A stretch of DNA of 64,000 nt from Sulfitobacter pontiacus (GCF_040790665.1 NZ_CP160849.1:2505501-2569500); one strand, 5' to 3'; shown: positions 1-9,246, counted from the first letter of the stretch. Made by a program: numbers and translations. The notes: generated from the sequence alone by a model not told the origin.

Positions 1-659
1 AGGTGACTGCCCATATCGAAACGGGCGGCAAGGTGACCAAGCATGAGTTTGACACCGTGATCTCCGCCGTAGGTATCGTTGGCAATGTCGAGGATCTTGG
101 GCTGGAGGATCTGGGCGTGAAAATTGATCGGACCCATGTCGTGACCGATGAATATTGCCGGACCGGCGTCGAGGGGCTGTATGCCATCGGTGACATCGCC
201 GGTGCCCCTTGGTTGGCGCATAAAGCCTCGCACGAGGGGGTGATGGTCGCCGAATTGATCGCGGGTCAACACACGCACCCGGTCAAACCGGAATCCATCG
301 CCGGCTGCACCTATTGTCACCCGCAGGTCGCGTCCGTCGGGTATACGGAAGCCAAGGCGAAAGAGCTTGGCTTTGACGTTAAGGTGGGTCGCTTCCCCTT
401 TATCGGGAATGGCAAGGCGATTGCCCTTGGCGAGCCCGAGGGGATGATCAAAACCGTCTTTGACGCAAAAACAGGCGAATTGCTTGGCGCGCATATGGTG
501 GGCGCCGAGGTGACCGAGCTGATCCAGGGCTATGTCGTGGGGCGTCAGCTTGAGACCACCGAAGAAGACCTGATGAACACCGTCTTCCCGCACCCGACCT
601 TGTCAGAAATGATGCATGAATCCGTGCTGGATGCTTACGGACGCGTTATTCATATGTAG
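1..659 (+). CDS. lpdA: dihydrolipoyl dehydrogenase, C-terminal part (5' end outside window)
   Basis: This is the E3 flavoprotein of 2-oxo acid dehydrogenase complexes, which reoxidises lipoyl groups with NAD+. About 218 C-terminal residues are visible; the reading frame is open at the left edge, so the start and the redox-active disulfide lie outside. Visible parts are the end of the NAD domain, the second FAD contact (YAIGDIAGAPWLAHKASHEG) and the dimerisation domain ending in the HPTLSE catalytic signature (visible residues 197-202), where His activates the thiol across the dimer. The family is normally about 460 residues. Which complex it serves cannot be read from this window. A hairpin at 695-730 may end the transcript. 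Confidence 0.95.
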   Translation, partial: VTAHIETGGKVTKHEFDTVISAVGIVGNVEDLGLEDLGVKIDRTHVVTDEYCRTGVEGLYAIGDIAGAPWLAHKASHEGVMVAELIAGQHTHPVKPESIAGCTYCHPQVASVGYTEAKAKELGFDVKVGRFPFIGNGKAIALGEPEGMIKTVFDAKTGELLGAHMVGAEVTELIQGYVVGRQLETTEEDLMNTVFPHPTLSEMMHESVLDAYGRVIHM

Positions 660-694
660 CCTTTGCCCGCGCATAGCGGGGTCCTGATCTTTGC

Positions 695-730
695 AACGCC
701 CGGTGACAAATTCAATGTTGCCGGGCGTTT
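695..730 (+). terminator. hairpin after lpdA
   Basis: A nine-base-pair perfect stem (AACGCCCGG with CCGGGCGTT) closes a 17-nt loop and ends in a short T run, 36 bp after the lpdA stop. It is probably an intrinsic terminator, although the T tract is weak. Confidence 0.5.
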
Positions 731-770
731 GCCGTCGTAATGGCAGCCCAAAATGCGCCGCGATAATGTC

Positions 771-785
771 GTTCCCCTTGTGTTC
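771..785 (+). promoter_or_regulatory. LexA (SOS) box, GTTC-N7-GTTC
   Basis: The direct repeat GTTC CCCTTGT GTTC lies 64-78 bp upstream of the uvrA start. GTTC-N7-GTTC is the established LexA site of alphaproteobacteria, and uvrA is a classical SOS gene. The exact seven-base spacing and the position make a functional operator likely. Confidence 0.75.
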
Positions 786-848
786 TTATTTTTTCGTTGG
801 AGAATCCGTAGCACGCACCTATGTACTAAGCGTTAACGGGGGTCCGAT

Positions 849-3731
849 ATGGCTGAGCTAAAGAACATCGAAGTGCGCGGCGCGCGCGAACACAATCTAA
901 AGAACATCGACGTGGACATTCCGCGCGATAAGCTGGTTGTGATTACCGGGCTTTCCGGGTCGGGTAAATCGAGCCTCGCGTTCGATACGATCTATGCCGA
1001 AGGGCAGCGACGCTATGTGGAATCGCTCAGCGCCTATGCGCGGCAATTCCTTGATATGATGCAGAAACCCGATGTGGATCACATCAGCGGCCTGTCGCCA
1101 GCGATTTCGATTGAACAGAAGACCACGTCGAAAAACCCCCGCTCTACCGTGGGGACGGTCACCGAGATTTATGACTATATGCGCCTGCTTTTTGCGCGCG
1201 TCGGCACGCCCTATTCCCCCGCGACCGGCAAGCCAATCGAGGCGCAGCAGGTGCAGGATATGGTCGACCGCGTGATGACCATGCCCGAAGGCACGCGCGC
1301 CTACCTGTTGGCCCCGATCATTCGTGACCGGAAGGGCGAGTACCGCAAAGAGTTCCTTGAGCTGCGCAAGCAGGGCTTTCAGCGAGTAAAAGTGAACGGC
1401 GAATTTTACGAACTGGACGAGCCGCCCACGCTGGACAAGAAGTTCCGCCATGACATCGACGTGGTTGTCGACCGTATCGTGGTGCGTGAGGGGCTAGAGA
1501 CACGCTTGGCGGATTCCCTGCGCACAGCGCTTGATCTGGCTGATGGGATCGCCGTGCTGGAAACCGCCCCGACCGAGGGCGAGCCCGAGCGTCATACCTT
1601 CAGCGAAAAATTTGCCTGTCCTGTCAGCGGCTTCACGATCCCCGAGATCGAGCCGCGTCTGTTTTCATTCAACGCTCCTTTCGGTGCCTGTCCGTCCTGT
1701 GATGGTCTGGGCAAGGAGTTGTTTTTTGATGAACGCCTTGTGGTGCCCGACCAGAACCTCAAGGTCTATGACGGTGCGCTGGCCCCGTGGCGCAAGGGTA
1801 AGTCCCCGTATTTCAAGCAAACGATCGAAGCCATCGCAAAACACTATCAATTTAGTGAAAATACGCGGTGGAAAGATCTGCCCGAGAAGGTGCAGCAGGT
1901 GTTCCTGCATGGCTCCGGCAAGGAAGAGATCAAGTTCCGCTATGACGAAGGCGGCCGTGTGTACGAGGTCAGCCGCGTTTTCGAAGGGGTGATCCCCAAT
2001 ATGGAGCGCCGCTACCGCGAGACGGATAGCAACTGGATCCGCGAAGAATTCGAACGCTACCAGAACAACCGCCCCTGTGGCACCTGCAACGGCTACCGGC
2101 TGCGGCCCGAAGCGCTTGCTGTCAAGATCGGCCCGTCGGATGGCGACAGCGACACGCTGCTGCATGCCGGACAAGTCGTTGAAATGTCGATCCGCGAAGC
2201 TTTTGACTGGTGCACCAAAGTGCCCGATTACCTGACCGTTCAGAAGAACGAGATCGCGCGTGCGATCCTCAAGGAAATCCGCGAACGTCTGGGATTCCTG
2301 AACAATGTCGGGTTGGAGTATCTGACGCTGGCACGCTCTAGCGGGACGCTCAGCGGGGGGGAAAGCCAACGTATTCGGCTTGCGTCGCAGATCGGGTCGG
2401 GGCTGACAGGGGTGCTTTACGTGCTTGACGAACCCTCGATCGGGTTGCACCAGCGCGACAATGACCGCTTGCTCCAGACGCTGAAAAACCTGCGGGATCA
2501 GGGCAATACGGTCATCGTCGTTGAACACGACGAAGAGGCGATCCGTGAGGCGGATTATGTGTTTGATATCGGGCCGGGGGCCGGTGTGCACGGCGGGCAG
2601 GTGGTCAGCCACGGGACATCGCAAGAGGTCGCCAATGATCCGAATTCGCTGACAGGGCAATACCTTACCGGCAAACGCGAGATCGCGGTGCCCGCTAAAC
2701 GGCGTAAGGGCAACAAAAAGAAAATCCGTGTGGTCAAGGCGACGGGGAACAACCTCCAGAATGTCACGGTCGATTATCCACTGGGCAAATTCGTCTGCGT
2801 GACGGGTGTGTCAGGCGGTGGCAAATCGACCCTGACGATCGAGACCTTGTTCAAGACCGCGTCGATGAACCTGAACGGGGCGCGCCAGACGCCCGCGCCG
2901 TGCGAGACCATCAAGGGGCTGGAGCATCTGGACAAGGTGATCGACATTGACCAGCGCGCCATCGGGCGGACGCCGCGGTCGAACCCGGCGACCTATACCG
3001 GTGCCTTCACCCCGATCCGCGACTGGTTCGCCGGTCTGCCCGAAGCCAAGGCGCGCGGGTACAAGCCCGGGCGTTTCAGCTTTAACGTCAAGGGCGGACG
3101 CTGCGAGGCCTGTCAAGGCGACGGTGTGATCAAGATCGAGATGCACTTCCTGCCGGATGTCTATGTCGAATGTGAAACCTGCAAAGGCCAGCGCTATAAC
3201 CGCGAAACGCTTGAGGTGAAGTTCAAGGGCAAGTCCATCGCTGACGTGCTGGATATGACTGTCGAGGACGCGCAGAGCTTCTTCCAGGCGGTCCCCAGCA
3301 TCCGCGAAAAAATGGATGCGCTGATGCGTGTGGGCTTGGGCTACATCAAGGTGGGTCAGCAGGCGACGACGCTGTCGGGCGGGGAGGCGCAGCGCGTCAA
3401 ACTGTCGAAAGAGCTCAGCAAACGCTCTACGGGCCGGACGCTGTATATCCTGGATGAACCGACCACGGGGCTGCACTTTGAAGACGTGCGCAAGCTTCTA
3501 GAGGTGCTGCACGAGCTGGTGGATCAGGGCAATACTGTGGTCGTCATTGAACACAACCTCGATGTCATCAAGACCGCGGACCATATCATCGACATTGGTC
3601 CAGAAGGCGGCGATGGCGGCGGGCAGGTGGTCGCGACCGGCACGCCTGAACAGGTTGCCGAGGTCGAGGGGAGCTATACCGGCCATTACCTCAAGCCGAT
3701 GCTCGCCCCGCGTAAGGTTGCTGCCGAATAG
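849..3731 (+). CDS. uvrA: excinuclease ABC subunit A
   Basis: UvrA is the DNA damage sensor of nucleotide excision repair; a UvrA dimer loads UvrB on the lesion in an ATP-dependent way. The 960 residues have the full two-ABC architecture: first Walker A GLSGSGKS (34-41), a zinc module with CPSCDGLG near 280, ABC signature [16 protein letters not shown] near 500, second Walker [10 protein letters not shown] near 652, zinc module [18 protein letters not shown] near 755, and second signature LSGGEAQR near 842. Length and domain order are normal for the family. A LexA box precedes it, so DNA damage induction is expected. It is followed by a strong hairpin and faces a convergent gene. Confidence 0.99.
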   Translation: MAELKNIEVRGAREHNLKNIDVDIPRDKLVVITGLSGSGKSSLAFDTIYAEGQRRYVESLSAYARQFLDMMQKPDVDHISGLSPAISIEQKTTSKNPRSTVGTVTEIYDYMRLLFARVGTPYSPATGKPIEAQQVQDMVDRVMTMPEGTRAYLLAPIIRDRKGEYRKEFLELRKQGFQRVKVNGEFYELDEPPTLDKKFRHDIDVVVDRIVVREGLETRLADSLRTALDLADGIAVLETAPTEGEPERHTFSEKFACPVSGFTIPEIEPRLFSFNAPFGACPSCDGLGKELFFDERLVVPDQNLKVYDGALAPWRKGKSPYFKQTIEAIAKHYQFSENTRWKDLPEKVQQVFLHGSGKEEIKFRYDEGGRVYEVSRVFEGVIPNMERRYRETDSNWIREEFERYQNNRPCGTCNGYRLRPEALAVKIGPSDGDSDTLLHAGQVVEMSIREAFDWCTKVPDYLTVQKNEIARAILKEIRERLGFLNNVGLEYLTLARSSGTLSGGESQRIRLASQIGSGLTGVLYVLDEPSIGLHQRDNDRLLQTLKNLRDQGNTVIVVEHDEEAIREADYVFDIGPGAGVHGGQVVSHGTSQEVANDPNSLTGQYLTGKREIAVPAKRRKGNKKKIRVVKATGNNLQNVTVDYPLGKFVCVTGVSGGGKSTLTIETLFKTASMNLNGARQTPAPCETIKGLEHLDKVIDIDQRAIGRTPRSNPATYTGAFTPIRDWFAGLPEAKARGYKPGRFSFNVKGGRCEACQGDGVIKIEMHFLPDVYVECETCKGQRYNRETLEVKFKGKSIADVLDMTVEDAQSFFQAVPSIREKMDALMRVGLGYIKVGQQATTLSGGEAQRVKLSKELSKRSTGRTLYILDEPTTGLHFEDVRKLLEVLHELVDQGNTVVVIEHNLDVIKTADHIIDIGPEGGDGGGQVVATGTPEQVAEVEGSYTGHYLKPMLAPRKVAAE

Positions 3732-3757
3732 CATTGCCGCCACTGCGGTAGACACAA

Positions 3758-3786
3758 AATGCCCCGTCCTAATCAGGCGGGGCATT
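3758..3786. terminator. terminator between uvrA and the convergent 3819-4259 gene
   Basis: A perfect stem AATGCCCCG/CGGGGCATT with an 11-nt loop lies between two convergent genes. It can serve uvrA on the plus strand and possibly the facing gene as well. Confidence 0.7.
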
Positions 3787-3818
3787 GTTCATGAAATCTT
3801 AGGGTTTCGCGGCGCAGT

Positions 3819-4259
3819 TTAGTTTAGAAGGCGCGATGCCAGACCGATCAGCGCCAGTACGTCGTTGGTTTGCGGGTCCACGGCATAGACATAGCCGTCG
3901 TCCTGAACGTAGCGGTTGTAGCGGGTCAGCCCATGCCGGTGGGGCTGTTCGATCACGACGTAGCGCGTCAGCTTGTCGCCTTTGGCGTGGTGGTGCTTGT
4001 CATGCCCTTTGGCAAGATGACGCCCGTTGTCGCTGTGCTGCTTCTCGTGTTTCTTGATCGCCTTTTTGTATTCTTTAACAGCTTTCTTGTGCTGCTTTTG
4101 ATGCTTTTTGTCATCGTGCTTATCATGCTTGGCCAAGGTCACCTGCGGTGCCGCGACATCGTAATGCCCCGACGCGCCATAGGAGGCAGAGGCCGCCTGT
4201 ACGGCCGGGCTGAAGGCCAGCACGGCGAAGGCGCTTGCGGCGAGGGTAAGGGTTTTCAT
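3819..4259 (-). CDS. small secreted Lys/His-rich protein, RcnB-like
   Basis: This protein of 146 residues has an N-terminal signal peptide (residues 1 to about 22, ending AVQA). A strongly basic Lys/His segment follows at about 43-98, with runs such as KHDKHDDKKHQKQHKK. The C-terminal module ends in YAVDPQTNDVLALIGLASRLLN. This layout resembles the RcnB family of periplasmic proteins (linked to nickel/cobalt homeostasis in E. coli), but the assignment rests on layout and ending, not on a search. His-rich stretches could bind metal; that is inference. It stands alone between uvrA and the valine genes. The protein at 15025-16071 shares the basic segment and a related C-terminal module. Confidence 0.75.
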   Translation of the reverse strand: MKTLTLAASAFAVLAFSPAVQAASASYGASGHYDVAAPQVTLAKHDKHDDKKHQKQHKKAVKEYKKAIKKHEKQHSDNGRHLAKGHDKHHHAKGDKLTRYVVIEQPHRHGLTRYNRYVQDDGYVYAVDPQTNDVLALIGLASRLLN

Positions 4260-4356
4260 GCTCGTTCTCCGTTACAGTGTCGATACAGTAACAAACGAAC
4301 GGCGCGCGGGTTTCCGTCGCTGGGACGAGACGGCGGGAACCCGCTTTCTTTTCCTG

Positions 4357-5238
4357 TCAGCCGTTGCGGCCGCGGGTTTCGAAACGGGGTAGCATGGCAG
4401 AGAAATCCTTGCCGTTTCCGTCTTCGTTCTCGACGAATTGCGCATAGAGCGCACGGGCGAGCTCTCCCATCGGGGTGTCTGCATCTGCCATCTCTGCTGC
4501 CTGCTGCGACAGCCCAAGATCCTTGAGCATCAGCTCCGCCGCGAAGCCCGGTGTGTAGCCATTGTCTGCGGGCGAGGTGGGGCCAACACCGGGGGCAGGG
4601 CAATAGGCGTTCATCGACCAGCTATAGCCCGACGAGGTGCTGACAACGTCGAACATCTTCTGCCGGTCCAGCCCCAGTTTATCGGCCAGTGCAAAGGCCT
4701 CGCAGGTGGCGATCATGGTGACGCCGAGGATCATGTTGTTGCAAATCTTCGCCGCTTGCCCCGCACCGGCATCGCCGCAATGCACCGCCTTTTGCCCCAT
4801 GATGTCGAACAGGGGCTTGGCCTTTGCAAAGGCCTGCGTCGACCCGCCGGCCATAAAGGTCAGCGTGCCGCCAGATGCCCCGCCGATACCGCCAGACACG
4901 GGGGCGTCAACGGACATTATGCCTGCGTCTTCAGCAGCTTGCGCGGTGTTCTTCGCGCTTTCCACATCCACGGTGGAACAGTCGATGAACAGCGTGCCCT
5001 GCGCCATATGGGGGATCGCCTGCGCCGCCACTTGCCGCAGGATCGACCCGTTGGGCAGCATTGTGATCACCGCGTCCATGCCCGCCACAGCGGCTTCAAG
5101 GCTGTCTGCAAGGCGCACGCCCTCTGCCGTGGTGCCCGCCACGTCAAAGCCCGCCACGTCGTGGCCCGCTTTGGCGAGGTTGGTCGCCATAGGCGCGCCC
5201 ATGTTGCCCAGTCCGATAAATCCGATCTTCATGCTCAT
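4357..5238 (-). CDS. mmsB: 3-hydroxyisobutyrate dehydrogenase
   Basis: MmsB oxidises 3-hydroxyisobutyrate to methylmalonate semialdehyde with NAD+ in valine degradation. The protein has 293 residues, with the Rossmann signature GFIGLGNMGAPMATNL at the N-terminus, the substrate-binding DAPVSGGIGGASGGTLTFM segment, and the catalytic Lys region GAGQAAKICNNMILG. The start at 5238 is preceded by GGAGAG and overlaps the stop of the upstream hydrolase gene as ATGA, so the two are translationally coupled. It is the last gene of the operon that runs from mmsA at 9034 and consumes the product of its immediate neighbour. Confidence 0.95.
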   Translation of the reverse strand: MSMKIGFIGLGNMGAPMATNLAKAGHDVAGFDVAGTTAEGVRLADSLEAAVAGMDAVITMLPNGSILRQVAAQAIPHMAQGTLFIDCSTVDVESAKNTAQAAEDAGIMSVDAPVSGGIGGASGGTLTFMAGGSTQAFAKAKPLFDIMGQKAVHCGDAGAGQAAKICNNMILGVTMIATCEAFALADKLGLDRQKMFDVVSTSSGYSWSMNAYCPAPGVGPTSPADNGYTPGFAAELMLKDLGLSQQAAEMADADTPMGELARALYAQFVENEDGNGKDFSAMLPRFETRGRNG

Positions 5239-6278
5239 GTGGTTCTCTCCAGTGTCAGGGCGTCCTCGGCCAGCGGGCACAGCATCTTGGCTGTCGCGGC
5301 AAGGGGGACGTTCATATCGGCATATTGCCAGTTGGGGCTGCGGTCCTTGTCGATGATCGCCGCGCGGATCCCTTCAAGGAAGTCGCCATGCTCCATCGCG
5401 CGGAAGGTAAAGCGGTATTCCATATCCAACGCCTTCTCGATGCTGAGCGAGGGGCCGCGCAGACGGTGGATGATCTCGACCGTGCAGGCCATCGCCAACG
5501 GGCTGCTGCGCTGCATTTTCTTGAGCGTGTCTGCGGCAAATTCGCTGTCGGATGCGCGCAGGGCGTTGAGGATATCCGCCAGCGTTTCGCCGCCAAAGAA
5601 GCTGTCAATCTCGGCCGCCTGCGCCTCTAGTGCAGAGGCAGGCGGCGTGGTGCTTGCGGTTTCCAGAATGGCCACATCGCCTGAATTCTCAAGCGCGGCT
5701 ATCACGTCGGGCCAGTTTAATTCTGCGATGTAAGTGTCTGCGAAACCGGCGTAAATCGCATCTTCACCCTTCATGCGTGACGCGGTTGTGCCCAGATATT
5801 CGCCCACCCGTCCGGGGGCCAGCGCCAGCATCAGGCTGCCGCCCACATCGGGCACCAGACCGATGCCACATTCCGGCATCGCGATCTGGCTGCTTTCCCC
5901 CACCACGCGGTGCGAGCCGTGACAGCCGATGCCCACGCCGCCGCCCATGGTGAACCCCTGCAAGAAGGAGACGACGGGCTTGGTATGGGCGAAGATCTTG
6001 GCGTTTAGCCGGTATTCATCCGCCCAGAACTTGCGCCCGTAGGCGTAGTTGCCCTTGGTGCCCGTGGCGTAAAGTTCGGCGATGTCACCACCCGAGCAAA
6101 AGGCACGATCCCCTTCGGCGTCAAGGATGATCAGATCGACGTTCGGGTCATGCTGCCAAGCGTCAAAGGCGTCTTCGATGGCCAGACACATGTCGTAGGT
6201 CATGGCGTTCAGCGCTTGGGGGCGGCTGAGGGTGATCCGTCCCGCGCGCCCTGAAATGCGGATGGAGATATCGGTCAT
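5235..6278 (-). CDS. 3-hydroxyisobutyryl-CoA hydrolase (crotonase family)
   Basis: The 347-residue crotonase-fold protein is longer than ordinary enoyl-CoA hydratases (about 260) and matches the 3-hydroxyisobutyryl-CoA hydrolase subgroup, which releases free 3-hydroxyisobutyrate and CoA during valine degradation. The oxyanion-hole region GGGVGIGCHGSHRVVGE and the following MPECGIGLVPDVGGS segment, with the catalytic Glu, are intact. It sits between an acyl-CoA dehydrogenase and mmsB with 4-bp ATGA overlaps on both sides, exactly the order of the pathway. A plain enoyl-CoA hydratase is the alternative but fits length and context less well. Confidence 0.92.
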   Translation of the reverse strand: MTDISIRISGRAGRITLSRPQALNAMTYDMCLAIEDAFDAWQHDPNVDLIILDAEGDRAFCSGGDIAELYATGTKGNYAYGRKFWADEYRLNAKIFAHTKPVVSFLQGFTMGGGVGIGCHGSHRVVGESSQIAMPECGIGLVPDVGGSLMLALAPGRVGEYLGTTASRMKGEDAIYAGFADTYIAELNWPDVIAALENSGDVAILETASTTPPASALEAQAAEIDSFFGGETLADILNALRASDSEFAADTLKKMQRSSPLAMACTVEIIHRLRGPSLSIEKALDMEYRFTFRAMEHGDFLEGIRAAIIDKDRSPNWQYADMNVPLAATAKMLCPLAEDALTLERTT

Positions 6279-7417
6279 CGGTTCTTCAGCATATCCCGCG
6301 CCACGATGACGCGCATGATTTCGTTGGTGCCTTCAAGGATCTGGTGGACGCGCAGGTCACGCACCAGCTTTTCGATGCCGTAATCCGCCAGATAGCCATA
6401 GCCGCCATGTAGTTGCAGACATTGATCGACAACCTTGCTGCCTGCCTCTGTCACGAACTTCTTGGCCATGGCGCAGAACTTGGTGGCATCCGGCGCGCCC
6501 GTGTCCAGCTTCCACGCGGCTTGCCGCAGGAAGACGCGGGCGGCTAGCAGTTCGATCTCCATCTCGGCAAGGCGGAATTGCAGACCCTGAAATTGGTCGA
6601 TGGGTTTGCCGAATGCTTTACGCTCGCCCATATAGGTGAGCGTGGCGTTCAGCGCGGTCTGTGCAGCACCCAAGGAACAGGCGGCGATGTTCAAACGGCC
6701 GCCATCCAGCCCCATCATTGCATATTTGAAACCTTTTCCCTCTTCCCCCACCAGATTTCCGGCAGGAATGTTGCAATCGTCAAACTGCACTTGGGACGTG
6801 GGTTGGCTGCGCCAGCCCATTTTATCCTCTAGCCCGCCAAAGGAAAGCCCTGCGGTCCCGTCTTCGACATAGACGGTGGACACGCCCGCGGCCCCCTCAT
6901 CCGAGGTGCGCACCATCGCGACATAGGCGTCGGAATAGCCGCCGCCCGAGATGAACGCCTTGGTGCCGTTCAAAGTGTAGCCTTCGTTCGTGCGGGTGCA
7001 TTTCGTCTTGAGCGCCGCCGCGTCAGAGCCCGATCCGGGCTCTGTCAGACAATAGCTGAGCACCGTGTTCATGCTCAGGATGTCGGGCATGATCCGCGAC
7101 TTGAGGTCGTCACTGGCAAAGCTGTCCAGCATCTTGGCGCACATGTTATGAATCGACAGAAAGGCCGCGACCGACGGGCAAGCCATGCTGAGCGCTTCGA
7201 ACACCAGCGTCGCATCAAGCCGCGTCAGGCCAGATCCGCCCGCATCCTCGGACACGTAAAGCCCGCCAAAGCCCAGCTCTGCAATCTTGGGCCAAAGGTC
7301 TTTGGGGATTGTTTCGTCTTTCTCCCACTTCTGGGCGAAAGGGGCGATATGTTCCTGGCCAAAGCCATAGGCCATGTCGAAAATCGCGGTTTGCTCTTCT
7401 GAAAGTGCGAAATCCAT
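6275..7417 (-). CDS. acyl-CoA dehydrogenase, probably isobutyryl-CoA dehydrogenase
   Basis: This FAD-dependent acyl-CoA dehydrogenase of 380 residues has the family signatures CLTEPGSGSDAAALKT (mid-domain) and QLHGGYGYLADYGIEKLVRDLR, followed by the ILEGTNEIMRVIVARDML ending. The catalytic Glu lies in the GTNEI-proximal region typical of short-chain enzymes. Coupling to 3-hydroxyisobutyryl-CoA hydrolase by a 4-bp overlap and to mmsA and mmsB in one operon argues for isobutyryl-CoA as the main substrate, giving methacrylyl-CoA. Electrons would go to electron-transfer flavoprotein. Substrate specificity is inferred from context; 2-methylbutyryl-CoA is possible too. Confidence 0.93.
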   Translation of the reverse strand: MDFALSEEQTAIFDMAYGFGQEHIAPFAQKWEKDETIPKDLWPKIAELGFGGLYVSEDAGGSGLTRLDATLVFEALSMACPSVAAFLSIHNMCAKMLDSFASDDLKSRIMPDILSMNTVLSYCLTEPGSGSDAAALKTKCTRTNEGYTLNGTKAFISGGGYSDAYVAMVRTSDEGAAGVSTVYVEDGTAGLSFGGLEDKMGWRSQPTSQVQFDDCNIPAGNLVGEEGKGFKYAMMGLDGGRLNIAACSLGAAQTALNATLTYMGERKAFGKPIDQFQGLQFRLAEMEIELLAARVFLRQAAWKLDTGAPDATKFCAMAKKFVTEAGSKVVDQCLQLHGGYGYLADYGIEKLVRDLRVHQILEGTNEIMRVIVARDMLKNR

Positions 7418-7495
7418 AAACGGTGATCCCTCCCAAGACCGATCGAATTGAACGTGTGTTTAATTGTAAGCATGCACGTGGGCGTCGCGCAAGCA

Positions 7496-7522
7496 CCCTC
7501 CGGCGGGGGAGCCGCCGAAGGG
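7496..7522. other. hairpin in the gap between mmsA and the acyl-CoA dehydrogenase gene
   Basis: An 11-bp stem with one mismatch (CCCTCCGGCGG with CCGCCGAAGGG, 5-nt loop) lies 13 bp after the mmsA stop. No T run follows on the minus strand, so it may be a processing or stability element, or a leaky terminator that lowers expression of the three downstream genes. Confidence 0.4.
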
Positions 7523-7534
7523 CGAGGATGGGGC

Positions 7535-9034
7535 TTATTCCATCGGCTTGAAATTGAACTCGCCGCCTTCTTTGATGCCCGAGGGCCAGCGCGAGGTCAC
7601 GGTTTTGGTGCGTGTGTAGAATTTGAACGCATCCGGCCCGTGCTGGTTCAGGTCGCCAAAGACCGATTTCTTCCAGCCGCCAAAGGTGTGATAGGCGAGC
7701 GGCACGGGAATCGGCACGTTGATCCCGATCATGCCGACGTTGACGCGCGCCGCAAAGTCACGCGCGGCGTCGCCGTCACGGGTAAAGATCGCGGTGCCGT
7801 TGCCCATTTCGTGATCCATCGCAAGACCAAGCGCCTCTTCATAGGTTTTGGCGCGGACGGTAGACAGAACCGGCCCGAAGATCTCGTGCTTGTAGATGTC
7901 CATATCGGGGGTGACGTTGTCAAAGAGGTGCGGGCCGACAAAGAAGCCTTCCTCGTAGCCTTGCAGCTTAAAGTCGCGCCCGTCGACAACCAGCGTGGCC
8001 CCCTGATCGACGCCAGTTTGTACCAGCCGTTCGATGTTTGCCTTCGCGGCTGCGGTGACCACGGGGCCGTAATCGACGTCATTGCCCGAGGTATACGGCC
8101 CGACTTTCAGCTTCTCGATGCGCGGCACCAGCTTTTCGATCAAACGGTCGGCGGTTTCCTCGCCCACAGGCACAGCGACCGAGATCGCCATGCAGCGTTC
8201 GCCCGCTGCGCCATAGCCCGCGCCGATCAGCGCGTCCGCGGCCTGGTCCAGATCGGCGTCCGGCATGATGATCATGTGGTTCTTGGCACCGCCAAAGCAT
8301 TGGACGCGTTTGCCATTCGCGCAGCCCGTGCCGTAGATATATTCGGCGATGGGGGTGGAGCCGACAAAGCCGACCGATTGAATGACGGGGTGATGCAGGA
8401 TCGCGTCAACCGCTTCCTTGTCGCCATTGACGACCTGAATGATACCTTTGGGCAGGCCCGCTTCTTCCAGCAGTTCGGCCAGTAACAGGGGCACGGATGG
8501 ATCACGCTCGGACGGTTTGAGGATGAAGGCATTGCCGCAGACGATGGCGGGGGCGAACATCCACATGGGGATCATGGCGGGGAAGTTGAACGGCGTGATG
8601 CCTGCGGACACGCCAAGGGGCTGGCGCATGGAATACATGTCGATGCCGGGGCCCGCGCTGTCGGTGAAATCGCCTTTCAGCAGCTCGGGCGCACCGATGC
8701 AGTATTCCACCACTTCCAGACCGCGCTGCACGTCACCGGCGGCATCGGGCAGGGTCTTGCCGTGTTCGCGGCTCAGCGCTTCGGCGAGCTTGTCCATATC
8801 GCGGTTCAGCAGGTCCACGAACTTCATCATGACCCGCGCCCGACGCTGGGGGTTCACCGCGGCCCATGCGGGTTGCGCGGCCATGGCGTATTTTACGGCC
8901 TGATCCAGCTCTGCCTCGCCAGCCAGCGGGACTTTCGCCTGCACTTCGCCGGTTGCGGGGTTGTACACGTCGGCAAAGCGGCCTGACGTGCCTTTGACGT
9001 GGGCACCGTTCAGGTAATGGGTCAACTCTTGCAT
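7535..9034 (-). CDS. mmsA: methylmalonate-semialdehyde dehydrogenase (CoA-acylating)
   Basis: MmsA converts methylmalonate semialdehyde to propionyl-CoA with NAD+ and CoA in valine catabolism. The 499 residues match the family length. The start at 9034 follows AAGGAG at good spacing; the frame is open further upstream, but that part shows no family homology. The active-site segment FVGSTPIAEYIY, the Cys region GYGAAGERCMAISVAVPVG and GGWKKSVFGDLNQHG are all typical of MmsA rather than general aldehyde dehydrogenases. It is the first gene of the valine operon and is divergent from a LysR-type gene. A 16-bp palindrome at 9113-9128 in front of it is a probable operator. Confidence 0.97.
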   Translation of the reverse strand: MQELTHYLNGAHVKGTSGRFADVYNPATGEVQAKVPLAGEAELDQAVKYAMAAQPAWAAVNPQRRARVMMKFVDLLNRDMDKLAEALSREHGKTLPDAAGDVQRGLEVVEYCIGAPELLKGDFTDSAGPGIDMYSMRQPLGVSAGITPFNFPAMIPMWMFAPAIVCGNAFILKPSERDPSVPLLLAELLEEAGLPKGIIQVVNGDKEAVDAILHHPVIQSVGFVGSTPIAEYIYGTGCANGKRVQCFGGAKNHMIIMPDADLDQAADALIGAGYGAAGERCMAISVAVPVGEETADRLIEKLVPRIEKLKVGPYTSGNDVDYGPVVTAAAKANIERLVQTGVDQGATLVVDGRDFKLQGYEEGFFVGPHLFDNVTPDMDIYKHEIFGPVLSTVRAKTYEEALGLAMDHEMGNGTAIFTRDGDAARDFAARVNVGMIGINVPIPVPLAYHTFGGWKKSVFGDLNQHGPDAFKFYTRTKTVTSRWPSGIKEGGEFNFKPME

Positions 9035-9112
9035 GGAATGCTCCTTCTGTGCGTTTGGCGGCAGGTTAGGCTTGCAAAAAACAAAGCAAAAGAGGCATGG
9101 CGTCAAAATCGT

Positions 9113-9128
9113 TTTGCAATATTGCAAA
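9113..9128. promoter_or_regulatory. perfect palindrome TTTGCAATATTGCAAA upstream of mmsA
   Basis: A perfect 16-bp inverted repeat lies 79-94 bp before the mmsA start, with a further TTGCAAA half-site at 9072-9078. Pairs of TTTGCAA half-sites are known for short-chain fatty acyl-CoA regulators of the PccR/RamB type, so a propionyl-CoA responsive regulator is a reasonable guess. The regulator gene itself is not in this window; the adjacent LysR protein is an alternative. Confidence 0.5.
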
Positions 9129-9180
9129 GCCTTGTGCGGGCTGAAAGGGTAGGGTGGGGCGCTGCCCCCGTCCTTCGGAC

Positions 9181-9208
9181 GCCCCCGGAGTTTACGGGCA
9201 AAATGAAG
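9181..9208. repeat. dispersed intergenic repeat, copy 1
   Basis: This copy reads GCCCCCGGAGTTTA then CGGGCAAAATGAAG. Related copies occur at 26053-26080 and 44662-44683. It is preceded by a GC-rich inverted repeat, like copy 2. Confidence 0.6.
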
Positions 9209-9246
9209 TCTGTGCAGAAAACGAAACGTGAAAGGAGCCGTGGCCG

